From: Ignavibacteria bacterium
GTDB lineage: Bacteria; Bacteroidota; Ignavibacteria; Ignavibacteriales; Ignavibacteriaceae
Assembly (NCBI GenBank): GCA_029863735.1
Contig: JAOTUT010000118.1
Span: 1 to 5,678 of the forward strand
DNA length: 5,678 nucleotides
Reading direction: 5' to 3'
Positions within the stretch are counted from its first letter, which is position 1; each line of letters opens with the position of its first letter. The position numbers and the translations under genes are program-made. The notes below the pieces were generated by a model that saw nothing but the letters and a program-made list of their open reading frames with translations, was not told the origin of the DNA and did no database searches. Shown here one piece after another: positions 1 to 5,678 of this stretch.

Positions 1-2548
1 TTATAATGTAATTATCCGTATCCCAAAATCTAAGTTGGGAGTTTTTTTCAATATCAATCTTATTATAAAAGGCATTTATGTTTTGATGAACTATAACTCC
101 ATTTTTCCACATTAAGTATCCGGTCATATAAGAAAGAGTGAATATTCCAAATCCCTCTGATTCGACAAAAACCGCTCCAGTCAAATAATTCACAATTTTA
201 GAGCTTCCCACATTTGTCCATGTTTCTGTTGACCATTCGAAATATTGCCAATCAGTACAAGTAAGGAAATGATCTGTATCATCATCTTTAGAATCATAGT
301 GACATCTTAGCGCAATGATTTCTGTCGCCGGTGCCGATGGAGTTACCAGCATAGAACAAAAGTAAAGATAATCAGAGCCACTTGCTGAATCCGGGAACTG
401 ATCTACCGATAAAACCTCTATATCCAATTCATCAGAAACATCACTGACACTAACAACCTCGTTTAAAAAGGTTAAAAGCGAGGTTCCTAACATTGCACCG
501 AATAATCCCCCAGTACTTACCTTTGCATTCGAATTCCCTAAAGTTCTATTTTTGGTATCCAATAAAACCTTACCGTCAACCCCCAGTATATTTTGATCTT
601 CATCAATAATTATACCCTGTACAAAATTTGGCTGGTTCTGGTTATAAATCGTATTCTTTGCAATTATCTTTTGTCGTATCGGAGCTGTCGGAGTCTCATC
701 TTTAATTTCCATTAAAGTTGCTTTGGATTGGTCTTTAATCATATCCCATGTAACTTCAAGGGCACGATAACGAATTGAATCCCTGATAAATATGTTAGAT
801 AAATCCATTGTGTTTAAAAAATTATGGTCATATTTCAAGCGGGGATTTGCTAACAATCTAATCATATTTGCAAGGGTTAATTGATTTAAGGGTAACCCGG
901 AAGCGTCAAGTGTAGCTGAAACCCAATCGAAATCATAAGTCCCGTTAAAAACTATTGCCGTTCGGTGTTGGGTTGTTATTGCCGTTCCTATTTTAGAAAC
1001 ACCTAAGTCAAGTGTCTCCCTGGTAGGTAAATCACTAACCACTTCAAATACTCTTGAAACTACGGAGCTTCCCCCGCCTTCATCGTCCTGAATAACATCA
1101 ATCTCAAGCGGATACCATTCGATATATTGAGGATTCCCGGAAGCAATAATATCGAAGCCAGGCATCTTTGTTGGAATCCCTAACTGTATTTCTATCGCTC
1201 CACCTTCAGTTATAGCATCTGTTTCAATTTCAAAGGTGCTCAATACATAAGTCCCCAAAGAGGACAATCCGATAATATTAGCAGACGGAGCGGCTACCCA
1301 TGATCCATCTGACATTAAACAATTATTGCCTATTTTAACTTTGATCTGTGTCCATAATAAAAATCCAAAATTAACAGTTTTGATTTTAAAGCTAAACTTA
1401 AATCTAAATTTAGTTGAAATCCCTGAGACGTAAGTAATCAAACCATCATCATTGACAATACCATTTCCGATAATATTGTTGCTGGCAATATCATTAAAAA
1501 ATGGAGTTTCAACATTGTAAACACCGGCTATAATTGCGACCCAATCCTGATTTCTAATTATTCTGTAAACATTTGGAGATCCTGTAACCGCTTCCCAATT
1601 ATAACCTAATAACGTACTCCCAAAGCCTTGGGTAAACTTTGCATTCGGCACAATATTATTCGATGAAATATCCCCGTGATTATATTCAATCTTTATTTTC
1701 TTATAACCCTGATTGAGCATTTTTAGATTATTGCCTAAAGGTATTATATCTGTTCCAAAGTCGAGTTCAGGATCATAGGATTCAGCATTTACATAAGTCC
1801 CCTCAAAATCGTAGTTCCTTACTCTAAAACTGGAATTCACCATTTCCGGCATTTGCAATAACCACCAGTAACCATCTTTCTGAAAAAGCTCAATAGCAAA
1901 AGCCCTTAAAATATATTCAAGAGCAGCATAAGCATTATCCGTTTCATCATCATCTGCATTGTAAAATATTGATCTATCAATAGTACAAGTTGCCAATGAA
2001 TCGTCAACGTCATTCTGGGATTCTCCATTGGGATAATATTCATTGACTGTTTTTATGGGAATTTGAAAGCCTGCTTTTTGTAGTTCCGTTGCAATCCATT
2101 GAATTATTGGAACCCTAATATAATTAGTTTCTGCATCCTGGGTTTTTAATGTGGCTAAATCATTTATGACTATTTCGCATTGAATCGGAAAATCTTCATC
2201 AGCTTCCCTGTACTCATCAACAATGCAGGTACCTCCAAATACTTCAACACTATCAACACTTATTATCGCTACATAGGTGCCTTCTTCTTGAAGAAAAATG
2301 TCCTCTATAATATCCAACGTGCTTTGATCTTCTGCTGAGAATTGCCAAATTATTTTAGTTTGCCGGATAGGTTTATATTCGTTATCCTCACCCACATATT
2401 GCTTTTCAAGTTTATGGGTAAAATTGATTTCAGTGGATGAGCCTGAATAACCGGATTTATAGATTTCAATTTCTACATCTATATTTGAAAAATCCTTGAT
2501 AGTGGCATCAAGAATCATATCTCCAGTAATTGTTTTTGTAATTGCCAT
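1..2548 (-). CDS. Tail tip / baseplate hub-like protein, 3'-truncated by the window edge
   Basis: Translating the minus strand from the ATG at 2548-2546 gives 849 codons without a stop, running off the window, so the C-terminus is missing. Position directly after the tape measure is where siphophages encode distal tail and tail-associated (hub) proteins. Residues 1-135 are beta-rich and end in a segment (FGGTCIVDEYRE, then IVINDLATLK) resembling the N-terminal domain of Bacteroidetes phage hub proteins. Residues about 145-235 include a helix followed by LFQKDGYWWLLQM, a pattern I associate with the same hub family. Residues about 297-488 look like an inserted beta-sandwich opening NIVPNAKF. 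A DDEGGGSS linker lies at 488-495. Residues 555-620 return to hub-like mixed structure, and 640-849 is an unassigned beta-rich region. Its ATG overlaps the tape-measure stop (TAATG), and no Shine-Dalgarno precedes it, suggesting translational coupling. A second in-frame ATG at codon 11 has GGAG only two bases upstream and is less likely. The coding call is secure; the hub role is inferred from order and family resemblance. Confidence 0.72.
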   Translation of the reverse strand, partial: MAITKTITGDMILDATIKDFSNIDVEIEIYKSGYSGSSTEINFTHKLEKQYVGEDNEYKPIRQTKIIWQFSAEDQSTLDIIEDIFLQEEGTYVAIISVDSVEVFGGTCIVDEYREADEDFPIQCEIVINDLATLKTQDAETNYIRVPIIQWIATELQKAGFQIPIKTVNEYYPNGESQNDVDDSLATCTIDRSIFYNADDDETDNAYAALEYILRAFAIELFQKDGYWWLLQMPEMVNSSFRVRNYDFEGTYVNAESYDPELDFGTDIIPLGNNLKMLNQGYKKIKIEYNHGDISSNNIVPNAKFTQGFGSTLLGYNWEAVTGSPNVYRIIRNQDWVAIIAGVYNVETPFFNDIASNNIIGNGIVNDDGLITYVSGISTKFRFKFSFKIKTVNFGFLLWTQIKVKIGNNCLMSDGSWVAAPSANIIGLSSLGTYVLSTFEIETDAITEGGAIEIQLGIPTKMPGFDIIASGNPQYIEWYPLEIDVIQDDEGGGSSVVSRVFEVVSDLPTRETLDLGVSKIGTAITTQHRTAIVFNGTYDFDWVSATLDASGLPLNQLTLANMIRLLANPRLKYDHNFLNTMDLSNIFIRDSIRYRALEVTWDMIKDQSKATLMEIKDETPTAPIRQKIIAKNTIYNQNQPNFVQGIIIDEDQNILGVDGKVLLDTKNRTLGNSNAKVSTGGLFGAMLGTSLLTFLNEVVSVSDVSDELDIEVLSVDQFPDSASGSDYLYFCSMLVTPSAPATEIIALRCHYDSKDDDTDHFLTCTDWQYFEWSTETWTNVGSSKIVNYLTGAVFVESEGFGIFTLSYMTGYLMWKNGVIVHQNINAFYNKIDIEKNSQLRFWDTDNYII

Positions 2549-4644
2549 TAAATAAATCTGTTTTGTTTTTTAGTTGTTCTTATTTGAGATAGCCTTATAT
2601 CTTCCCCGTAAATACTGCTTGCTACAGTTACATTAATTTCCTGCCTATCCGAACTCATGAACCTCTTTAAATCACTCAACGGGAATATAATTTCGGGACC
2701 CGCCTCACCTGCCAATATTGCCGTTGGAGAAGTTACTATACCACCCTGAGCCATTGGTAAAAGTTTATTCATCCAGGTATTAAACAAGGCTGTTGCCGCA
2801 GAAGCTGCGAGACCAGCAGCTATAATCCCAAAAGGAAATGGAACACTCGATAATGTTGATGCAATATGTGCAGCAACTCCTTCAGCGATTTTAGCTCTGA
2901 TAAATTTCTTCGCTTCATCTAAAACTATATTGCCTAACTGCTTGATTCCTGCTCCGCCTTCGATAACAGCCGATTTCATACTACCGACAAAGCTTTGGGT
3001 AGCTTCAAGCGTATTAACCGCCCATGCGTCTATAATTTGACCAAAATTAAAAGCTGACATTGAAAGATTATTAATCGCACTGTTAATCCCATCCAAATCT
3101 TCTTTCATCTGTTTGAAAACTCCGCTTTCAAAATGCGCTCCTAAATCTCCCATATAAACGCCGGTTTTTGCCAGTTCAGTATTTAATCCTTTGACTGAGG
3201 TCGTTGCCTCGTTAGTTCCGGTTTTTAGCTTTTCTGTTTGTTCGGGAACGGCATCCCCAATTAATCCGATCTTTTTTAAAATAGAATCAAAATCGGCGTT
3301 CATGTTTTTAGCCATTTCTCCAACAACCCTATCCCAATTGTTAAATGGGTTTTCTGAAAATGATTGCTTCGCCTGTGCTGCAGTCTGAATCATTTTTGCA
3401 GATATACTATCAAGAAAAGCTGCTACTTCGGGAGAAGTTACCCTAAAAACCTCCGCTGCAACTTGAGCAATTTTTGAAATACCCCCTGTAAAATCTATTA
3501 CAAGCTGGTCCCAAATTGCCGATGCAAATTTTCTTAAAACCTCAAAATCTCTAATAATAATATAAATGATCGCTGCCAATCCCGCTATTGCAGATCCGAT
3601 AAGCGAAACTTTAGTGACTGCTGTCCGGGCAATCCATCCAATGGCAGCGACTATTGATTTACCCGCTTTGGCAAATATTGAGATAATCTTACCGACTAAA
3701 AGAATAATAGGAGGCAATAAAATAGCTATACCGGCTAATTTAGTCCCAACGGCTTTCGCTTCGGGAGTAAATTTTTTAAAGGCATTCCCCCAAATCTGAG
3801 TCAATTTAACCATTTTATCAAGAGCAGGAATTAAATCGTTTTCAAGAAGTGGGATTAATGTCCCTTCAATAAATGGGATTAAAGATAATCCTATTCGGGT
3901 CACCACTGCCTCTAAAACCATTTTAACCCGGTTGAATGTATCTACAAAATTCACACCCGCTTTTATTAAATCATCATCTATGACCCCGCCCATCTCAACA
4001 AACTGGTCTGTTAATTTCTTTACATCAACCCCTTTTGAAAGCAATGGGATTAAATCCCTGCCAGCCCGGGAGCCGAACAAGGTCATTGCCAAAGCGTTTC
4101 TTTTTGTTGTGTCCTCCATTGCCTGAAGTCTTGAAATTAATTCGGGGAATAAATCTGAAGTCGTTTTTAAGGTACCATCAAGATTGTAAATTCCCACCCC
4201 AATATCAGCAAAAGCATCCCTTGCTGTTGACAATCCCCTGCTTGCATCATACATGGCTTTCTGAAGGGTAGTTGTACCTTTAACCAATGATTCAAATTGT
4301 GCTCCGGTCTGGTCTGCTACAAAACTTAACTTTTGAAGTTCTGCCCTGGTCAATCCGGTTCTATAAGCCGCTTTATCAATTCGATCTACATAATCCCCTG
4401 CTTTCTTAGCAAAAGCAACCAATGCACCACCTGCTAAAAGAACTGGCAATGTAAAACTTTTTGTTAAGGTTTTCCCAAAGCTGGCTATGCCTGTCCCTAA
4501 CCGATTTATTTTGTTAAGGCTTTTATTGATTTTTTTCTCAAGTTCACTTACATTTTTTTGAGCCTGCGAAGCCCTTCGTTTAAATTCAGCGGAATTCAAA
4601 ACCAAATCAACAATCAATGTGCCTAAATTTGCCTGTGAAGCCAT
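2548..4644 (-). CDS. Phage tail tape measure protein (TP901-type core)
   Basis: This 698-residue protein sets tail length. It occupies the lumen of the tail tube during assembly and is expected to leave ahead of the DNA at infection. Visible features: a lysine-rich coiled-coil-like segment at about 20-60; a TP901-type core at about 60-270, including the stretch TGLTRAELQKLSFVAD and the LFGSRAGRDLIPLLSKG block at 189-205; hydrophobic segments at about 303-325, 347-364 and 604-621; and a C-terminal block at 632-656 with GGIVTSPT followed by GEAGPEIIFPL, a hallmark of tape measure C-termini. No lysozyme or peptidase domain is apparent. At roughly 0.15 nm per residue for an alpha-helical ruler, a tail near 100 nm would be expected (an estimate). 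The start at 4644 is supported by GAAGGA five bases upstream. It begins one base after the T-frame stop, and its own TAA shares a base with the hub ATG. Confidence 0.93.
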   Translation of the reverse strand: MASQANLGTLIVDLVLNSAEFKRRASQAQKNVSELEKKINKSLNKINRLGTGIASFGKTLTKSFTLPVLLAGGALVAFAKKAGDYVDRIDKAAYRTGLTRAELQKLSFVADQTGAQFESLVKGTTTLQKAMYDASRGLSTARDAFADIGVGIYNLDGTLKTTSDLFPELISRLQAMEDTTKRNALAMTLFGSRAGRDLIPLLSKGVDVKKLTDQFVEMGGVIDDDLIKAGVNFVDTFNRVKMVLEAVVTRIGLSLIPFIEGTLIPLLENDLIPALDKMVKLTQIWGNAFKKFTPEAKAVGTKLAGIAILLPPIILLVGKIISIFAKAGKSIVAAIGWIARTAVTKVSLIGSAIAGLAAIIYIIIRDFEVLRKFASAIWDQLVIDFTGGISKIAQVAAEVFRVTSPEVAAFLDSISAKMIQTAAQAKQSFSENPFNNWDRVVGEMAKNMNADFDSILKKIGLIGDAVPEQTEKLKTGTNEATTSVKGLNTELAKTGVYMGDLGAHFESGVFKQMKEDLDGINSAINNLSMSAFNFGQIIDAWAVNTLEATQSFVGSMKSAVIEGGAGIKQLGNIVLDEAKKFIRAKIAEGVAAHIASTLSSVPFPFGIIAAGLAASAATALFNTWMNKLLPMAQGGIVTSPTAILAGEAGPEIIFPLSDLKRFMSSDRQEINVTVASSIYGEDIRLSQIRTTKKQNRFI

Positions 4645-4645
4645 T

Positions 4646-5020
4646 TTATTCCTTCTTTGTTATGAATTTTTTGTATTCTTCTAATGTCTTTGGCTCTTGA
4701 ATTAATTTATCCGCTCTTGCTCTCAATTCGGATTCAGCCGCCAATACTTTCTTTCTGGTAGTTTCAAACGGGAATGGATATAATTGCTTTGCCAGTTTTT
4801 GTCTTTCCTTTTTGACGTTTGAATTGTAAATCATAGTCAAAATCTCTCGCAAAACAATTAAGGTTTCATGGTGCCTGTTAAGATCAAATTCCTGTCTATA
4901 TTTCAACCCTTCAATGACCGCGCCAAATTCACCAAAGCTCATATTCCAATATTCTGATGGGGAGACGCCTGCTAATTGGCAAATCCTTATTTCGTCTCTG
5001 TAGGACGACTCCCATCCGGC
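4646..5020 (-). CDS. Tail assembly chaperone T domain, expressed as a -1 frameshift extension of G (GT)
   Basis: This is the downstream half of a probable GT fusion. The frame is -1 relative to the G gene and is open from 5029 to the TAA at 4648-4646. After a slip at C CCT TTG, translation resumes at GCC (5020-5018) and adds 124 residues to the first 127 of G, making 251 in all. The first 26 added residues, upstream of the first ATG (4942), look like genuine protein: they include WESSYRDEIRICQLAGV and then SPSEYWNMSFGEF. The SPSEYW motif followed by a helix resembles tail assembly chaperone T domains, where an (S/P)P-x-E-(F/Y)-W motif is common. The rest is charged and helical (EFDLNRHHETLIVLREIL, ending ITKKE). 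No Shine-Dalgarno precedes the ATG at 4942 (preceding bases CAGAATATTGGAAT), so separate initiation there is unlikely. In known systems T recruits the tape measure. If slippage does not occur, the fallback is a stand-alone 98-residue protein at 4942-4646. Confidence 0.82.
   Translation of the reverse strand, partial: AGWESSYRDEIRICQLAGVSPSEYWNMSFGEFGAVIEGLKYRQEFDLNRHHETLIVLREILTMIYNSNVKKERQKLAKQLYPFPFETTRKKVLAAESELRARADKLIQEPKTLEEYKKFITKKE
4650..4655 (-). promoter_or_regulatory. Ribosome binding site of the tape measure gene
   Basis: GAAGGA reads 5 bases upstream of the ATG at 4644-4642. It lies within the last Lys-Lys-Glu codons of the T frame, so ribosomes finishing GT terminate one base before the tape measure start. 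This arrangement fits coupled synthesis of chaperone and client. It also fixes the tape measure start. Confidence 0.75.
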
Positions 5021-5400
5021 AAAGGGTTTTTATTGCCCTTTTCAATCTCCGCCATTTCTTCAATGTTAAATTGTGAACCATATTGAGCAACTATAAAACT
5101 CACGAAAGAATAAAGCGAGGCATCATCGGCAATTTCAATTAATTCGTCTTTGGAATATCTGTCCTGGCAATAAAAAGCCAAATCAATCTGAACGTCAAAT
5201 CGCATCAAGCCGGCGATGTCGGTTTCATATTGAACATCCAGATCGTCCTTCCCGTTTTTTGAAGGCATGGTTTTAAACCTAAGAAAGAAAGATAATAAAG
5301 AAGCGTTTCTTTCTTTTTCAAAGTTGTAAATAGCCTTCTTAGTAACCTTCAAGGGTAAATTGCCCTTGCTGGTTTTCAAGTTAAAGGTTCCGTCAAGCAT
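4987..5400 (-). CDS. Tail assembly chaperone G (unshifted product)
   Basis: This 137-residue protein sits between the tube and tape measure genes, the standard position for the G chaperone, which coats the tape measure and helps nucleate tail tube assembly without entering the virion. I recognise it from position and from its frameshift arrangement, not from strong sequence signature. Visible: a beta-rich N-terminus (MLDGTFNLKTSKGNLPLKVT), then helices at about 22-45, a stretch with DIAGLMRFDVQIDLAFYC around 61-78, and acidic helices to about 120. The final ten residues after the slip site (PDGSRPTETK) are hydrophilic and probably disordered, as expected of a tail that overlaps another coding frame. 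The start is supported by AAAGGA with a five-base spacer. As in lambda, most translation should end here, with G in excess over GT. Confidence 0.82.
   Translation of the reverse strand: MLDGTFNLKTSKGNLPLKVTKKAIYNFEKERNASLLSFFLRFKTMPSKNGKDDLDVQYETDIAGLMRFDVQIDLAFYCQDRYSKDELIEIADDASLYSFVSFIVAQYGSQFNIEEMAEIEKGNKNPLPDGSRPTETK
4992..5017 (-). other. Candidate stimulatory RNA hairpin(s) downstream of the slippery site
   Basis: Two mutually exclusive short stems can form in the mRNA. GGAUG (5017-5013) can pair with CGUCC (5007-5003) with one U-G wobble and a five-base loop, starting two bases after the heptamer. Alternatively UCGUC (5008-5004) can pair perfectly with GACGA (4996-4992) around a seven-base loop, starting eleven bases after it. 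Both are only five pairs, and neither has the usual 5-9 base spacer, so a stimulatory role is tentative. Confidence 0.35.
5020..5026 (-). promoter_or_regulatory. Programmed -1 ribosomal frameshift site, C CCT TTG
   Basis: On the minus strand the heptamer C CCT TTG fits the X XXY YYZ slippery rule exactly. In the G frame the codons are CCT (Pro126) and TTG (Leu127); after slipping back one base they are CCC and TTT. The -1 frame has its last upstream stop (TAA) at 5032-5030, only three bases before the heptamer, while the G frame stops at 4989-4987. The heptamer therefore lies within the short window in which a slip yields a fusion. Two alternative short stems lie just downstream. An SD-like AAGGG ends nine bases upstream, close to the spacing of the stimulatory element in dnaX. 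Frameshift efficiency cannot be judged from sequence. Confidence 0.8.
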
Positions 5401-5405
5401 AAAAA

Positions 5406-5411
5406 TCCTTT
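5406..5411 (-). promoter_or_regulatory. Ribosome binding site of chaperone G
   Basis: AAAGGA lies five T residues upstream of the ATG at 5400-5398, within the 14-base gap after the major tail protein. It fixes the G start and is the best Shine-Dalgarno in the window, fitting a chaperone made in quantity. Confidence 0.78.
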
Positions 5412-5414
5412 CTA

Positions 5415-5678
5415 TTATGGGGGTGCAGTGTATTCGCTTAGGGCACCATCGGATTGAAATGTGGCATTGAATGTTTGGGTTTGTTGATGTGATCCGGCTT
5501 GTTCAAGAGAAGTCATCCAGAATTGACCGTAGAGATACCAGCTTGCAGCACCCAATACCTTTACGGAAATTTCAACCGTTGCGCCTCCGGTTAATATTCC
5601 ATACAGAGTTTTTATATAAGTATTTTCACCTAAGCCCGGATTGATTACCATACCGCTAACAGATACCTCAGCAGAGTA
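5415..5678 (-). CDS. Major tail (tube) protein, C-terminal fragment
   Basis: The last 87 codons of a gene that starts outside the window; the frame is open to position 5678, so the internal ATG at 5651 should not be taken as its start. The tail tube is a stack of rings of this protein around the tape measure. Visible features: an AEVSVSGMVINPGLGENTY segment, then strand-rich sequence with SWYLYGQFWMTSLEQAG, and a final strand TFNATFQSDGALSEY. The last resembles the C-terminal strand of TP901-1-type major tail proteins, where a TxSATFQGTGAL-like motif follows the ITSLxxxAG segment. Its place immediately before the chaperone pair supports this. It ends in a tandem stop, TAA (5417-5415) then TAG (5414-5412), which would limit readthrough of an abundant structural gene. 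The alternative is another tail tube-like subunit of the same fold. Confidence 0.8.
   Translation of the reverse strand, partial: YSAEVSVSGMVINPGLGENTYIKTLYGILTGGATVEISVKVLGAASWYLYGQFWMTSLEQAGSHQQTQTFNATFQSDGALSEYTAPP

Noticed and set aside
303..364. Hydrophobic stretches of the tape measure (protein residues 303-325 and 347-364) as evidence of a membrane protein or transporter
   Set aside because: Hydrophobic segments are common in tape measure proteins, and the rest of the sequence and its C-terminal GEAGPE motif identify a tape measure. The coordinates given here are residue numbers.
3191..4271. Four short plus-strand open frames (3191-3388, 3566-3799, 3932-4126, 4035-4271) opposite the tape measure gene
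   Set aside because: They lie antisense inside a well-supported coding gene, have unremarkable composition, overlap one another, and look like shadows of the minus-strand codon pattern.
5026..5032. T AAA AAC as an alternative slippery site just upstream of C CCT TTG
   Set aside because: The first base is T, not A, so the P-site codon would have to re-pair on TAA. It does not fit X XXY YYZ, while the adjacent C CCT TTG does so perfectly.
5021..5041. AAAGGG/CCCTTT inverted repeat as an intrinsic terminator
   Set aside because: It lies within the G coding sequence, has only six pairs with a nine-base loop, and no T tract follows it on the coding strand. The T-run visible on the plus strand lies in the loop.
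5415..5651. A complete 78-residue small protein starting at the ATG at 5651
   Set aside because: The frame stays open upstream to the window edge, the upstream residues (AEVSVSG) fit a tail tube protein, and no ribosome binding site precedes this ATG.
1..5678. CRISPR array, tRNA, insertion sequence, toxin-antitoxin or defence cassette
   Set aside because: No direct-repeat array, cloverleaf, transposase or terminal inverted repeats were seen, and the minus strand is almost fully occupied by tail genes.

Overview
The window is a stretch of tail-morphogenesis genes from a long-tailed (Caudoviricetes) phage or prophage. Every gene I can support lies on the minus strand, so the genetic order reads from high to low coordinate: major tail (tube) protein, tail assembly chaperone G with its frameshifted GT form, tape measure protein, then a very large tail-tip/baseplate hub protein. 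This is the classic siphovirus order. No sheath gene is visible, but the window starts inside the tube gene, so a contractile tail cannot be excluded. The DNA is AT-rich. The hub resembles tail proteins I associate with Bacteroidetes phages and prophages, so a Bacteroidetes-type host is my best guess, not a demonstrated fact. No integrase, tRNA, host gene or attachment site is present to tell a prophage from a free phage.

Layout. 5678-5415 is the C-terminal end of the major tail protein, cut by the window edge and closed by a tandem TAA-TAG. After a 14-base gap holding a clear AAAGGA ribosome binding site comes the 137-residue chaperone G (5400-4987). A second reading frame, -1 relative to G, is open from just upstream of the slippery heptamer C CCT TTG (5026-5020) to a stop at 4648-4646. 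It carries a conserved-looking chaperone T domain. A -1 slip would give a 251-residue GT fusion, as in lambda gpG/gpGT. One base after that stop the 698-residue tape measure begins (4644-2548), with its Shine-Dalgarno inside the last codons of T. Its TAA overlaps by one base the ATG of the hub (2548 to beyond position 1), which is open for 849 codons and runs off the window.

How they work together. G and GT bind the tape measure and keep it soluble. Tube subunits then polymerise around the tape measure on a platform formed by the hub/tip, which also carries the distal, host-facing domains. The genes are packed with spacings of -1, +1 and +14 bases, so they are probably one late transcript with translational coupling. 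I saw no promoter or factor-independent terminator. There is no gene-free stretch over 300 bases.

Two items need care when annotating. The T frame should not be trimmed to its first ATG at 4942. The hub is a real gene although it has no stop inside the window. The most interesting signals are the well-formed frameshift site and a possible carbohydrate-binding-like insertion in the hub. I did not find a wholly new system; this looks like a divergent version of a known tail module.
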